NCBI RefSeq assembly: GCF_018446385.1
Contig: NC_055992.1
Location: 21,360,877-21,424,876, forward strand
Length of the DNA stretch: 64,000 nucleotides
Origin: Zingiber officinale
Taxonomy: Eukaryota > Streptophyta > Magnoliopsida > Zingiberales > Zingiberaceae
Direction: 5' to 3'
Under the pieces are notes generated by a model, which saw only the letters and a program-made list of their open reading frames with translations, searched no databases and was not told where the DNA came from. Shown in pieces: positions 1-12,823 of the stretch; positions within the stretch are counted from its first letter, which is position 1, and every line of letters starts with the position of its first letter. A program made the position numbers and the translations under genes.

Positions 1-2594
1 GAATAAGGGAATTTTCCGGAATTTTTGGACATTTTTCGGAAATTTTTCGGAACTCGTATGGACGAGTTAACGGGGATGAAAACGGGGCCCGGAGAAAAAG
101 CCTATTTAGGCTACCCAATTAAGCGAGGAATTGTTTCTTTTATAATTCCTTTTTACTTATTCTAATTTCTTTTCCTTATTTCTCTTCCTCGCCAAAACCT
201 GCTGCCCTCTTCCCTTCTTCCCGACGCCGAGCCCTAACCGCCGGCCCGGCGGTTTCTTCCTCGCTGAAGCCTTAAACCCCTCGGCCACTTCCTATTCTCG
301 GTTTCCTCCTCTCCTCTTACATCTTCTCCTCTGCCGACGTCGAGCATCAGCCACAAGAGCTCCGGCGGCTTCGCTCTCTGCCCTAGCCGACCCCTTCATT
401 GCCGGCGATCTTCCCTGAGCCGAGCATCACGCCGGCAGCCGACCTATTGCCTTTCCCCTGGAGCCTCAGCGCCGACCACCACAGTGCCGTGGCCTTTTTC
501 CCTCTTCCCATCTTCGCCAGTGCGTCTCTGCTTGGATTACATCCGGCCAAGAACAACGAATCAAACCCTGGTTCTTCCTTGGCGTGCCACTTCCGAGTGC
601 GAGTTTGTTTCTCCACAGCGAACCCCTCTACCCTACCTCTGCCTTAGCACTAGCTGCACCTCCGATATAGAGTAGGTGAGTTTGTTAATCAAGCTGTGGT
701 TGGCATTAGATTTGTAGAAAATGAAGTAGCATTTTCTGTATAGGTTTGTAGTGGTTATGTTTTTGGGAACATGGTTTGGAAGGAAATTGTTGATTTGATT
801 GCTTGTTTTGTTTCCAGCAGTTGCCCTATTTCTGCAGCTCTCAATTCAGCAGTAAACGATCGGCAACAATCAACGGTTGTGATTTGAGGTAAAGTGTAGG
901 ATCGTGATACATTTTGTAGTGAATTTGGAATATATGGTTAGTAGGTTGGTTTAGGGTTTTGCCCTAAATAATTTTTAAGAATTTATTTAGCTATTTATGT
1001 AAAATATAGCTAAATAAAATATATTTATTTGTTCGTGACTTAGGACTTTGACGCGAGATGAGTAGCTCGATGTCGGATTTGGACATTCCTATTGGAGGCG
1101 GGTACTTTTGACTTATGTCATTTGATATGCTTAGTAATTAAATTAACATATTGCATTAATTATGTTTCTTATCTGTTTCAGTTAATCACTACCCAAATCT
1201 TACATGCTTGATTGATTGATTGGTTTTGCATCTCAGGTATATTTTACCTGTTTGTACATGCTTATAGGGGTAGTGATATGCCATGCTTGACCATGTTCAG
1301 GACCTAGGTTTTTATACCTTCTGTGTACCTTTGATTCGATATGATTCGTTGACCTAGGGTGCACTTTTCTATATATATGGATTAGGTCAGGATGTTTATA
1401 TGGTTATTGCCATGCATCATTTGCATGATTGCATGCTGTGCGATAGTCCGCTCCATTATTGTTGAGCACATCGCCAGTTACATGGATCTGCACACACCAC
1501 CACTCATGGGTTAGTGGTCGATTCAGGATGAGTGTGTTGCAGCAGGGACTCTGTTAGGCACCGTTGGTCCGCTCATGGGTAGTGTGACACAACGTGTTAT
1601 CCGGCAGGGATTCCTCCCCGTCTTTGAGTACCGGGAGTTGAGAGCATTGCGCTCCCCCATCTATGATTTGGGGTAGGAGGATAGGTGTACTCCGACAGCA
1701 TCCCGTCCACTCGGTCACTCATCAGGAGTAGTGACGACAGAGTGCACGGTTGTCACAGCCCTACCCACTCGGCCTCACTTTTGTATGAGACGATCGACTG
1801 GCGTCAGGGGTGACCAGGACGCATCATTGGCATCATATGCATGATGCATTTATTGCTTGTGTTTGTGGTTGCTGCATTTATATGCTGCATATTGTTGGAT
1901 ACCTATGTTTGACATGCATATGTGATTCTTTATCCCTGACTGTTTGACCTTATACTCGGGACTGGTTAGTAGAGTATTCTCCTGCTTATTTCAGATGCAT
2001 TCTTATCTTTTTATCACTGGACGCATGATTAGTGCTAGGTGTTGTTTCTTTACTTTGCATATCAACTACTGAGTGTTGGACTCACCCCGCCTCCATTGTT
2101 GTTATTTTCAGGTTGATGCTGTCAGGAGGGAGTTCCAGTCGCTAGTCCCCACTGCACGTAGTGCTACTCTGCTGCTGGTTTTTGAGTTGTTTCATTTTAG
2201 CTTTTCGCTATCAGACTTTATTTTAGTTTTGTTTTGGACTTACATATGGATATTGTATGGAATCTTTTCGTTGGATGGACTTTTCGTATGATTTGGATTT
2301 ACTCTACTACATGCCTGCCTGGACGGCAGAAGAGGTAAGAAAAATCGGATTTGGGCTTTACGAGTGTAGTTGAGTAGGGTTGATTTCGAGTCAGAGTATT
2401 ATTACTGCGTGGTTGTGTCAGCCAGAGGCTGAATATATATATATAAACTGCGTGGTGATTGATTTTTATTACTGTTATTATTCCAACCGCATGTGGCTGA
2501 GTATTTAGTGCTTGTAGAAAATTTTGATTGTCCGCCGTACAGGGGAGATGCTGCTGAAATTTTCTCGGACAGGGACTCTTCTGGGGGCGTGACA
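1..2594 (+). mobile_element. 3' part of a long LTR (solo LTR or 3' LTR), related to the LARD-like LTRs
   Basis: The block ends with GGGGCGTGACA at 2594. The last ~80 bases (GTACAGGGGAGATGCTG..., GGACAGGGACTC...) match the terminal sequence of the LARD-like LTRs at 20889-23955 and 32272-35342 read on the - strand. Its first 120 bases (GGAATTTTT runs, AACTCGTATG, GCCTATTTAGG) resemble the 5' part of those LTRs, so the true start is probably just outside the window. Short hairpins of the CCACTC...GAGTGG type are present near 1498-1530. What follows the end (CAGATGCC) is not a primer-binding site, so this is a 3' LTR or a solo LTR. It is clearly diverged from the other two copies. No coding capacity seen. 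Confidence 0.7.
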
Positions 2595-2903
2595 CAGATG
2601 CCAAGAACTAACCTCCTCTAAGGGGTGTCCCCGACTACCCTAACGATGCGGGCTCCATTTCCATCAGTGAGAGGATTAAGGGTGCCTTTGATTTCCCTGA
2701 CAGAGTCAGAGTTGGAGCGGCCACCTGAGGGGCCGCCTTTGTCGGAGTCGACAATAGAATGAGGGGGGTACACACTTCCAACCCAACTTCTATCAACTTC
2801 GTCGCTTTGTTCATAGAGACTTTCAACGTGGTAGCAACTACAAGAAATAAATAATACACCTTCAGTTAGCTTCCAAAATTCATGTAGATAAGAAAAGAGG
2901 CGT

Positions 2904-2924
2904 GGGGGGGGGGGGGGGGGGGGG
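2904..2924 (+). repeat. Homopolymeric G tract (21 G)
   Basis: Uninterrupted run of 21 G after CGT and before CAAGATGG. The length is prone to replication slippage and sequencing error. A tract like this can form a G-quadruplex, but nothing around it suggests a function. Confidence 0.95.
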
Positions 2925-4991
2925 CAAGATGGGGCTTAACCCAAACATGTGGAGCAATCCCTTCAAGTCCAACAACTATTGCAACACCCGAAAATAGTCC
3001 TACTCCAAGTGATAATCTTTCAGAGTAGGAGGAGTAGGCAACTCATGTTGCCATCAAGTCGGCCATGATATTGGATTCGGGGGTTTAACAAATAAAAATT
3101 GAGGTTTTCACCCTTTGTGTGATGAGGAAAGATTCTTAATAAATCCATGATCGGCTGACAAATATTTTTATTTTTAATTATTATTTGGGTGTCATATTTT
3201 ACAGGGTGAAAATAAGAACACCCTGTCTATCATTTCTTTGGGAAAAAGAAATAATGGAAGATGCGGGTAGATAAGGGGAGACAGTAGAGGCAGAAGAGGA
3301 TAATCATGCTGGTTAAAATTATAAAGTTGGTCCAAGTTGGGATAGAAGAATACGAAAATACCGTGATACATCGGAGAAGAAGGACAGAATAGGAAAGCGG
3401 AGTCTTCTTGTCAAATGACTCTTGAAGAAAGTCATACAGTCAGGAGGGGGTGATGCAACTGGTCATTATCGTTCGAAAGCCTTATCAGATGATCAGCTGG
3501 GATCACGTAAGCTAACCTTAATCGATCCATGGCTGCACTAGTAAAACTCGACTCAACGTACCTATACCAGGGATCTGACGAAGTATCTGTAGCCATTGTG
3601 AGGATAGCATGCGAACTACCATAGCTTAGGTCAGAGAGTAGACGATTAATAGTTAATCGAAGCAAAGGATGATAAGAAAAACTAAGCAACTTACTAAGAA
3701 AAGAAACACATTTAGCTTGAAGACGAGGAAAATGAAGAGCAACGGATGCATGAAGGGTTACACGATATAGTCATGGATTTCTCTACAACCTAAGATATAT
3801 CTTCATTCGCATAACTGTGACCATAGGATCGTTTCCATAGCAAGCATGGGATGGACTTTTAGTCGGCTAATCAAGCGTATAGGTCACCCTAAATTTAAGT
3901 AATCATTACATTACATATGACACTTAATCTTCTCTATGGTAGGTCACATCACATTAATGTGTTGTAACCTTAGAGACATAGTGGCTCATTCTTGGATGCT
4001 GCATTTAATTAGCGTGGCTATGATTAAATGCATACTCTCACTTGAATTACGTAGTGATTTTATCTTTTTTTTGTCACATGGCAGCAAGCATTCACAGTAT
4101 CAGAAGCCACCCTGCTTTGTTACACTACAATCTAGTTAGTTGGATTACTGTCTTTTTTTACTAGACTTGAAGGAGAGACTGGTGATATGAAAAATAATCA
4201 AGAGTGCCACACGACCAAGGTAGTCAATGGTCCTGCCAAAGTAGTAGTTAAAGTCAAGGTGGAGTAGCCCTCCACTCGACTCCCAACTCTGGCAGGCCTG
4301 ACTCTGACACCAACTCCTAACTACCCATTCCCAAGACGTTCGACTCAGGCACACCCTGATTAACCTGAAGGATACCTGGTGATGGTAATCAAAGAAATAT
4401 GTGGCTGCTCGCTGAAGACACGGATAACGCATCCATTATCCTCAACAAGTGAGGGAAATGCACCCATTTATTCCGAAATAAATGGGTAGGCATGACCAAT
4501 TACTTTGAGAAACGTAATTAAAGAACACGGGAATTGAGGAGCACATGGGGCATGTGGGAATCAACTACCTCCCTATAAAAAGTAGCTCATCCCTATGGGC
4601 AGAGGTAAGCACATACAAACACATCAAACACTAACTTCACAACTCATCATCTACTTCTTTCTCCTCCATCGGAGGCTTTCTAGAACGTTGGAGTGCTTCA
4701 CCGGGGAACTCCCTGGTTGTCATTTTAACTTGCTCTCTTTGGTGCTTCCTTCCTAGGCTTCATCGGAGCTATGCAAATCCACATGGCTTGGTGATCAACG
4801 ACTCAGTTAACCTCGACATCCATTTACCAACGAGTAATGCATTGGTGTTTTCAAACAGGATCAAATGATAAAACTAAAATTATATAGATTAGTGAAAAAA
4901 AAATAAATAAATGTGAGTTTATACAATTAGGGAGATATTAGAACGAGAGTTATTTGAATAAGGGAGATATTTATATAAAAAAATAGTACGC

Positions 4992-4994
<3 letters not shown>

Positions 4995-5032
<38 letters not shown>
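4995..5032. repeat. (AT)n microsatellite
   Basis: About 38 bases of pure AT dinucleotide repeat in AT-rich intergenic DNA. Confidence 0.95.
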
Positions 5033-5034
<2 letters not shown>

Positions 5035-5681
5035 TAAGCTAATTCTCACTCATATAAGTGGCTCAGCCTACCCAAGGTTCTAAATTAATTATAATATTTT
5101 AAGAATAAATTAATAACATAAATTTCATATATTTGATAGACTTTTATTCAATTTATATGAACAAGTCTTGCTTCCCTATATCTGAGCTCAACACTCAACA
5201 TGGTAAGTTTTAAAATGAATGAATTTAATATAAAATGTGAAAGTGTATAACTATTAATTGATTTATTTAAATTTTTAATTATTTTTTTATAAAAAAAAAA
5301 CTCGAACAAAGTCAAGCAGAAGTGATAAGCGAGCTCCACCAATTTGTAACTCCACATATCTCCTTAAATTTATATTGAATCTCGCAATGTGATAAGATGC
5401 TTTGCTCATGAGGCCACGCGTAATTTTATTCTTAAATATTGGGTCAACATTGATTAAATACAACACAATATTCCTACGCTACTTCCACAAGTTATCTTTA
5501 AACCCTTGAATTTAAAACCCCTGAAAAAGGTTAGAAAATGGGACCTTAATGATTTTCATAAATGCTTTCAAGTAGAGTGGATTTAAACCAAAGGGTTCTT
5601 GGTGAATTTGATGAAAAATATTTGTGTATTTATGTTGATGAACACTAGCAATAGAGAAGAAGAGATGTGAATGCGTGGAAT

Positions 5682-5945
5682 TTAATGACGATAAAGATAA
5701 CAATTCAGGAGATTTAGAGATTGATTTTAATTATTGATAATTTATAATTGTAATCAAAATCATATTTTTCATTATTTCTATATTTATTATTACCATATTT
5801 ATAATAATAGATTTTCATATTTATCATTATATTTTCTATATATTATCTTGACAATATGTATAAATAGGTGAGTTAGCCTATGACAGTTATCAATCAATAA
5901 TAAACAAGCGATTGTCTTTTCTTTTATATCTCTCTAATTTTTTCT
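5682..5945 (+). repeat. LTR-like direct repeat, copy 1
   Basis: The sequence from the GATTTAGAGATTGATTTTAA motif through ACAATATGTATAAATAG and on to the CTCTCTAATTTTT leader is repeated at 8874-9125 in the same orientation with minor differences. It has a TATA-like TATAAATAG followed by an A/T-rich leader, as in a retrotransposon LTR promoter. The ~3.2-kb spacing and the unrelated LTR-like sequence between the copies suggest two LTRs of one decayed element, or two fragments brought together. Termini were not resolved. Confidence 0.6.
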
Positions 5946-6993
5946 TATGTCTATGTACTTCTCTATTATGGTTTCTCTCTTCTCTGCTCGACAACATCAA
6001 CCAATTTCTCTTTCTCCTCATTTTTCTTCCCGTCAATTTCTCTCTTCTTTATATTGCTGCTAAAATATCTAGCTCATCTTACTTTCTTTCTTTTTATATT
6101 GCTTCTTTTGACCATAATGCATATTGCAACCTCTTCTCTATGTATCCTTTTCTTCACCACAAATTGCATATTCATACGCAAGTTAGCAACTAGCTAAGGA
6201 CGACACCGGGTGTAGCACCCACGACAACAACTCCTTGTTACAAAAGTCTAGGAGTCACCCCCTTTCCTTAAAAATTCACCAACTCCACCGCTTTCTTCGC
6301 TTTCTTCTTCGTAGGTTCAAGTTCACTTTACGATACCTCCTTCGTCGGCATTGCCTTCTCTCGGACTTTCTTTCCGGCCTCCTCTATAGTCTCTTATGCT
6401 TTCTTAGAAGCTTCTTTCTCCTCTCTTTCCCTTCCCTCGTTGTTTTGGCTTTTAGCAACTATTTTTTATTTCCCTTCTCTTGTTGTTTGCTTCTCAAAAA
6501 TAATCCGGAATTATTTTTCTTATCTTTCCTCATTAATGTTCCCCTTCTTCTTCTTTCAAGTTTCGATAAGAATCTTCTACTCACAAATGTCTTCCTCTTA
6601 CTCTTTCTTTCCAAAAATCAACAAGTTACTCTAAAGCTCATCTCTCTTACTCTTACTGTCCTCTTTTCTTCTCCTTCCTATTTTCTTTTTAGTGAGGTTC
6701 AATTCCTCCTCTTTTCTCTTTCTCTTCTTATTTTTCTCGTAGTAAAAGCAATATTATTGTCCTTCTTAATTTTAAGGATATCAAATTTCATCCCTCTTTA
6801 TCTTCCTCTCTCTTTTTTCTCCTTCTATATCCTCTTTTACAATAGCAGATTCATTATTACTGTTGATGATGTCCGAGAGTCGAGTCGACGGACGCTGGAG
6901 ACGTGATGCTTTATCCTGTCTTCGGATGACCTCCAAGATGACGTGGACCTCCGGCGAACCTGCAGCAAAGCCGAGCCGGGAAGGGGTTACCGA
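5946..6993. other. Pyrimidine-rich non-coding stretch
   Basis: From about 5946 to 6840 the + strand is strongly T/C-rich, which leaves a long frame open by composition alone (6235-6906, mostly Leu/Phe/Ser). No domain, signal or coding bias supports it as a gene. It probably belongs to the internal or leader sequence of the element flanked by the 5682/8874 repeats. After ~6860 the composition changes abruptly to GC-balanced sequence leading into the 6994 repeat. Confidence 0.5.
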
Positions 6994-7682
6994 CGACGGC
7001 CCTCCGACGCTCAAGTCAGGCAACGGGGAGAAGAAGCAGAAGCAGAAGCAGAATAACGAGACTGTAACTATAGTGAAGAAATATCGCATACCTCCGTCGA
7101 AGTCTAGGGGTCTTTATATAGGACCCCGGGGAGGTGAATGTACGTGCGTCGAGGTGTGCGTGCACGCTTCCCCAAGCATATCTCAAAATGAGCGTGTCGG
7201 AAAAGTACGTCTGACGCCATACCACAATCGTCCGAGCATATCTCCAACACGATAGTGGAAACTTCCACCGTACGATCTTCTGTCCGGTCTGGCCGCCGAT
7301 CATGCTGTCTGTCAGCGGCGCATGTCTCGAAAAGGATATCGCCAACTGTCCATTTTGTCCTCTTCCATCTCTTGTCCGTTACTAGGCCGAGCGGGAGAGC
7401 CGCTCAGTCGTGTACTCGGAAAGGGCAAGCAGCCTTAGTTGTTCGGTAGCTCGGCCGAGCGGACATGTCGCTCGGTGCATCGACTCTTTTATACGAGAAC
7501 CCCTGAGCATTGGAAACCCGATCTGCGATCGAGCTGTCTTCGCTTCGGCCTGGGCGCTATCACGGCCGATCAGCGAGGTGACCTCCCCGCTCGGCCAAAA
7601 CATTGGCCTGCCACTCTTGACTTTGACTTCCACGTGTCATTGACCACTGTACGGCCGGGCCCCCTCCTTCACCACCGGATCA
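6994..7682 (+). repeat. Direct duplication, copy 1 (LTR-like)
   Basis: Starts near CGACGGCCCTCCGACGC and ends near CACCACCGGATCA. The same ordered sequence is found at 7851-8528, offset by 857 bases. Both copies contain a TATA-like TTTATATAGGACCCC or CTTATATAGGACCCC promoter-like site, GAGCGGAC/GGCCGAGCGG motifs and the same end, the arrangement of LTR promoter fragments. Only ~170 bases separate the two, too short for an internal region, so this is probably a tandemly duplicated or internally deleted LTR element. Confidence 0.7.
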
Positions 7683-7850
7683 CGTGCCTTCCCCTCAAGT
7701 CTAGTCGAAGGAGACTGAAAGTCTGACTGACTGGACTACTAGTTTGGTGGTGTAGCGGCCGCTCGACTACTGAGGTAAGTGCTTCTCCGTTCGGGCACTG
7801 TGAGGGTTCCAGGCAGCCGCTCGGTGGCCTACCCGCTGTGAGGGTCCCAG

Positions 7851-8528
7851 CGATGGCCCTCCAACACTCAAGTCAGGCAACGGGGAGAAGAAGCAGAAGC
7901 AGAATAACGAGACTGTAGCTACAGTGAAAAAATATCGCATACCTCCATCGAAGTCTAGGGGTCCTTATATAGGACCCCGGGGAGGTGAATGCACGCGCGC
8001 CGAGACGTGCACGCTTCCCCGAGCATAACTCAAAATGGGAGTGTCGGAAAAGTACGTCTAACGCCATACTGCAATCGTCCGAGCATATCTCCGACACGAC
8101 AGTGGAAACTTCCATCGTACGATCTTTTGTCCGGTCTGGCCGCCAATCATGCTGTCTGTCGGCGGCACATGTCTCGAGAAGGATATCGCCAACTATCCAT
8201 TTTGTCCTCTTCTGTCTCTTGTCCGTTACTAGGCCGAACGGGAGAGCCGCTCGGTCGCGTACTCGGACAGGCATGCAACCTTAGTCATTCGGTAGCTCGA
8301 CCGAGCGGACGTGTCGCTCGACGCATCGACTCTTTTATACGAGAACCCCTGAGCATCGGAAACCCGACTTGCGATCGAGCTGTCTTCGCGCCGGCCTGGG
8401 CGCTATCACAGCCGATCGACGAGGTGACCTCCCCGCTCGGCCAGAACATTGGCCTGCCTCTCTTCACTTTGACTTCCACGTGTCGTTGACCACTGTACGG
8501 TCGGACCCCCTCCTTCACCACCGGATCA
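7851..8528 (+). repeat. Direct duplication, copy 2 (LTR-like)
   Basis: Second copy of the 6994-7682 block with scattered substitutions and small indels; for example, the AAGCAG repeat near the start has one unit fewer. The TATA-like site is at about 7962. Downstream the shared sequence stops at CACCGGATCA and unrelated sequence begins. Confidence 0.7.
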
Positions 8529-8873
8529 ACTGTGTTTTCTCCATAACTATTGTTTCTTTTTTAGACGGCCAAATAGCAAACTTTTTTGATTGCTCAACGC
8601 GCAATAGCAGATTTTCTTCCTCTGCTCCAACATATGCAACCACCAAAATGCATCATTTTTTTCTACTGCTTTTATTCCAGAGACAGATCAGATTCCAGCC
8701 ATCAAACAATAACTCCTCATCTCCTACTAGTTGTTGTCTTCTTTCATCAAAGACAAAGTTCAACAAATCTGTCATTTCGTTGATCGTACTGGTGGATTTT
8801 GCTCTAGAAGATATGATTGGTTAATAACCAAACTCAACGTTCAAGTATCTCCCGTTGAGTTTGTCGGTGGGTA
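8529..8873. other. Unassigned stretch between repeats
   Basis: Short open frames here have no recognisable features. The phrase GCAATAGCAGATT near 8600 echoes ACAATAGCAGATTCATT near 6840, hinting that this is the other side of the element interrupted by the 6994/7851 duplication. Nothing else seen. Confidence 0.3.
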
Positions 8874-9125
8874 ATGATGACAAAGATATCAATTCAGAAG
8901 ATTTAGAGATTGATTTTAACTATTGATGATTTACCATGTTTAGATTATAATCCAAATCATATTTTTCATTATTTCTATATTTATTATTACCATATTATAA
9001 TAATATATTTTCATATTTATCATTATATTTTCCATATATTATCTTAACAATATGTATAAATAGATCAATTAACCTATGACAATTATCAATCATTTCTTTT
9101 CTTATCTCTCTAATTTTTCTTATGT
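8874..9125 (+). repeat. LTR-like direct repeat, copy 2
   Basis: Counterpart of 5682-5945, same orientation, sharing the GATTTAGAGATTGATTTTAA and ATGTATAAATAG motifs and the CTCTCTAATTTTTCTTATG leader. It carries a ~10-base extra segment (ACCATGTTTAGA) relative to copy 1. Confidence 0.6.
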
Positions 9126-10456
9126 GTATGTGTTCCTGTATTATGTTTTTCAACAGAATTAGTATGGTTTTAGACTATTGTGATGATGGTGGTGACGCTG
9201 ACCACGGGGATTTTTTTTTAAAAAAAATAATGATGCCCACAAAATATAAAAATGAAGTCCTTTTGGGTGTTGTTAAGACACAGGCATTTAGACAATATTA
9301 TTATGAACAGGTAGCTGCCTATTATTTTGTTTCCAAAAAAAAATAATAATAAAAACATACACCTTCTCAAACTCTGACATTTTTTTTATTTCTCATTATA
9401 TTAATATAATGCTCATAACTCTCAAGAATAGCCAAAGGGCAATAATTGGACGTATAAAACTAGTTTATGTTCACATCATTCTTTCTGTAAAGAAATAGAC
9501 AACCATTATTCTGAGGAGAAGAAGAAAATGTGGATTCATTATTTGACTTTGCATTTTTTTTTTGTCGGAAGACTTGCATATTTCTTCGGCTCGAATCAAT
9601 TATTGCAACACTGAGTTATGGATGAAACTTAATTAAGATGATTAACTAGCCAGAGGTGCCAAGCGAGTCGAGTCACAACTCGATCCATCGTACTTGATAC
9701 GACCTATCTCTGAACTCAGACTCGATAGACTCACACCCGACCCTACTTCCTGACTAACCAGGCTCACAATGGTAGTCTGCCCGACACGGTCCCCTGTCAC
9801 CAATAGGGTTAGCATTTGAATCTCTTATGCCCCACTTGAATCATTCCCCTACCCCAACGAGAGAATGTTCAATATAAAACTGTGTCACTGGTCGGCAAAT
9901 AAAAATAGAGCCAAATGCATCAAGTCAACTCAGTTATCGGGTTATTTATTTATAATGCTAGATGCCAACTTGTCATTTCTTATAATACGCTAAAATAATT
10001 GTTAAATATATAGAAGTCGATCGACCGTATATATCCTTCTAATTTCCAGATAGGATCGGATCAGATCATCTGAAAGATTCATTCCATATCCTTTCACTGT
10101 TCAAACTCTATTTGAATCGGTTAAGGACATGCGTGTTTATTAGAACTGTAGAACCACGTAAAACAATTTTACAGTGAAAATTTAAGAATTGAAAGGAAAG
10201 TTTACGTGATTTGTTGTATGACTGCTTATACTTTTAATGTTTAGAGTTTAGAGATCGAGTGGACTGACGTTTCACAGCGTGTGATCAGTGGAATTTATAA
10301 CGTTAGAGTTGTAGTTGGATTTACTGTAGCAATGTGATCCTTGGGCGCTCGACAGGTCGAAGGTAAGATCGGCTGCGTGACGCGGCGGCAACGCTAGTTC
10401 CCCTTTCCATGTTTTCAAAGTGTTTCGGCTTTTGGATAAAGTCAACGCCTTCTACT
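9126..10456. other. Intergenic region upstream of the nitrate transporter
   Basis: No gene or recognisable mobile element was identified. The segment just before the gene (about 10350-10456) is GC-richer and probably holds the proximal promoter. I looked for a canonical nitrate-responsive element (GACcCTT-N10-AAG type) and did not see one. Confidence 0.4.
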
Positions 10457-10462
10457 TATAAA
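10457..10462 (+). promoter_or_regulatory. Putative TATA box of the nitrate transporter gene
   Basis: TATAAA lies 99 bases upstream of the start codon, in CTACTTATAAATGCTG. Spacing suits a 5' leader of roughly 65-75 bases rich in TCATCATC and GATCGATC motifs. Inference from position and motif only. Confidence 0.55.
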
Positions 10463-10560
10463 TGCTGAACTCCATTGCTTCTCATCATCATCATCATCGA
10501 TCCATCTCTCGATCGAACTCAAACTTGATCTAATTACGAGCTAGCCGATCGATCGAGGAG

Positions 10561-12232
10561 ATGGAGGGATCGGTGGGTGAGCCTGGGAGTTCAATGCACG
10601 GAGTGACGGGGCACGAGCCGACGTTGGCGTACCAGGTGACGTCGACGACGGTGGAGACGGACACGACGGCGACGTTCGCATTGCCGGTGGACTCGGAGCA
10701 CAAGGCGAAAGCCTTCCGCCTCTTCTCCTTGGCCAGGCCGCACATGCTCACTTTTCATCTCTCCTGGTTCTCCTTCTTCACCTGCTTCGTCTCCACCTTC
10801 GCCGCCGCTCCCCTCGTCCCCATCATCCGCGACAACCTCAACCTCACCAAGCCGGACGTCGGCAACGCTGGCGTCGCCTCCGTCTCCGGCGCCATCTTCT
10901 CCCGTCTCGCCATGGGAGCTATCTGCGACCTGCTCGGTCCCCGCTACGGGTGCGCCTTCCTCGTCATGCTCTCCGCCCCCACCGTCTTCTGCATGTCCCT
11001 CGTCTCCTCCGCCGCCGGCTACATCGCCATGCGCTTCCTCATCGGCTTCTCCCTCGCCACCTTCGTCTCCTGCCAGTACTGGATGTCCACCATGTTCAAC
11101 AGCCAGATCATCGGGCTCGCCAACGGCACCGCCGCCGGGTGGGGCAACATGGGCGGCGGGGCCACCCAACTCATCATGCCCCTCGTCTACGACCTCATCC
11201 GCAAGGCCGGCGCCACCCCCTTCACTGCCTGGCGGCTCGCTTTCTTCGTCCCTGGGACCATGCACATCTGTGTCGGCCTCCTCGTCCTCATCCTCGGCCA
11301 GGACCTCCCGGACGGCAATCTCAATTCGCTCCAAAGCAAGGGCCAAGTAGCCAAGGACAAATTCTCTAAGGTAATTAATTAATTAATTAATCATGAATTA
11401 AGTCACACTGCCCTGCTCTGCTCTGTAACCTCTGTTTTGTAATGAAAAGGTGTTATGGTACGCGGTGACCAACTACAGAACATGGATCTTCGTGCTCCTC
11501 TACGGCTACTCGATGGGGGTGGAGCTGACGACTGACAACGTCATCGCCGAGTACTTCTTCGACCGGTTCGATCTCAACCTGCGGACGGCGGGCACCATCG
11601 CCGCCTGCTTCGGCATGGCCAACATCATCGCCCGCCCCTTCGGCGGCTTCATGTCCGACTTCGGGGCCCGCCGCTACGGCATGCGCGCCCGCCTCTGGAA
11701 CCTCTGGATCCTGCAGACCCTCGGCGGCGCCTTCTGCCTCTGGCTCGGCCGCGCCGATTCCCTCCCCATCTCCGTCTTCGCCATGGTCTGCTTCTCCATC
11801 TGCGCCCAGGCCGCCTGCGGCGCCACCTTCGGCATCATCCCCTTCATCTCTCGCCGCTCCCTCGGCGTCATCAACGGCATGACCGGCGCAGGGGGCAACT
11901 TCGGCTCCGGCCTCACCCAGCTCCTATTCTTCACCAGCGACAAGTACTCCACGGCGACGGGGCTGTCGCTGATGGGCATCATGATCATGGCTTGCACGAT
12001 GCCGGTGACGCTGGTGCACTTCCCGCAGTGGGGCAGCATGTTCCTGCCGCCGTCCAAGGACTCGACGAGGTCGACGGAGGAGCACTACTACGGGAAGGAG
12101 TGGAACAAGGCGGAGCGGGAGAAGGGCATGCACCAGGGAAGCTTAAAATTCGCCGAGAACAGCCGGTCCGAGCGCGGGAAGATCTACGCCGAGTCGGCGC
12201 CGGCGCCACGGGACGCATCGCCACGCGTGTAG
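10561..12232 (+). CDS. NRT2: High-affinity nitrate transporter, NRT2 family (two exons)
   Basis: The protein is a proton-coupled nitrate symporter of the major facilitator superfamily (nitrate/nitrite porter family), expected in the plasma membrane of root cells and in the NRT2 group usually dependent on the partner NAR2/NRT3. Exon 1 is 10561-11370 and exon 2 is 11450-12232, separated by a 79-base phase-0 GT-AG intron. The product is 530 aa, the normal length for plant NRT2. Visible features: a hydrophilic N-terminus of ~60 residues, the MFS loop motif [10 protein letters not shown] (119-128), the nitrate-porter signature [12 protein letters not shown] (192-203), the second glycine-rich signature [15 protein letters not shown] (413-427), about 12 hydrophobic segments, and a charged C-terminal tail from ~470. 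The start is the first ATG in frame, in a GAGGAGATGG context. Third positions are strongly GC-rich, a sharp contrast with the AT-rich flanks. No break in the frame. Which NRT2 paralogue it is cannot be told from this window. Confidence 0.96.
11371..11449 (+). other. Intron of the NRT2 gene
   Basis: GTAATTAATT...AATGAAAAG gives GT-AG borders with phase 0 between Lys270 (AAG) and Val271 (GTG). The AT-rich TTAATTAATTAATTAATC run marks it off from the GC-rich exons, and removing it restores one continuous NRT2 protein. Confidence 0.92.

Positions 12233-12823
<591 letters not shown>

Larger units (their letters stand above)
2595..5681. other. Gene-free intergenic stretch with old LTR-like debris
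   Basis: No convincing coding region on either strand; ORFs here are short and compositionally unremarkable. Around 4560-4850 there is a TATA-like CCCTATAAAAAG followed by a CT-rich leader-like sequence, the pattern of the U3/R part of a retrotransposon LTR, but no termini or second copy were found. A poly-G run and an AT microsatellite are listed separately. The remainder is AT-rich with nothing recognisable. Confidence 0.4.

Noticed and set aside
6235..6906. 223-codon open frame on +
   Set aside because: The T/C-rich composition alone yields Leu/Phe/Ser codons. No domain, no conserved start context, and it lies between LTR-like repeats.
10591..11346. Long open frame (251 codons) on the - strand
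   Set aside because: Exact antisense of NRT2 exon 1. GC-rich third positions remove stop codons on the opposite strand, and the predicted protein is low-complexity Gly/Asp/Glu.
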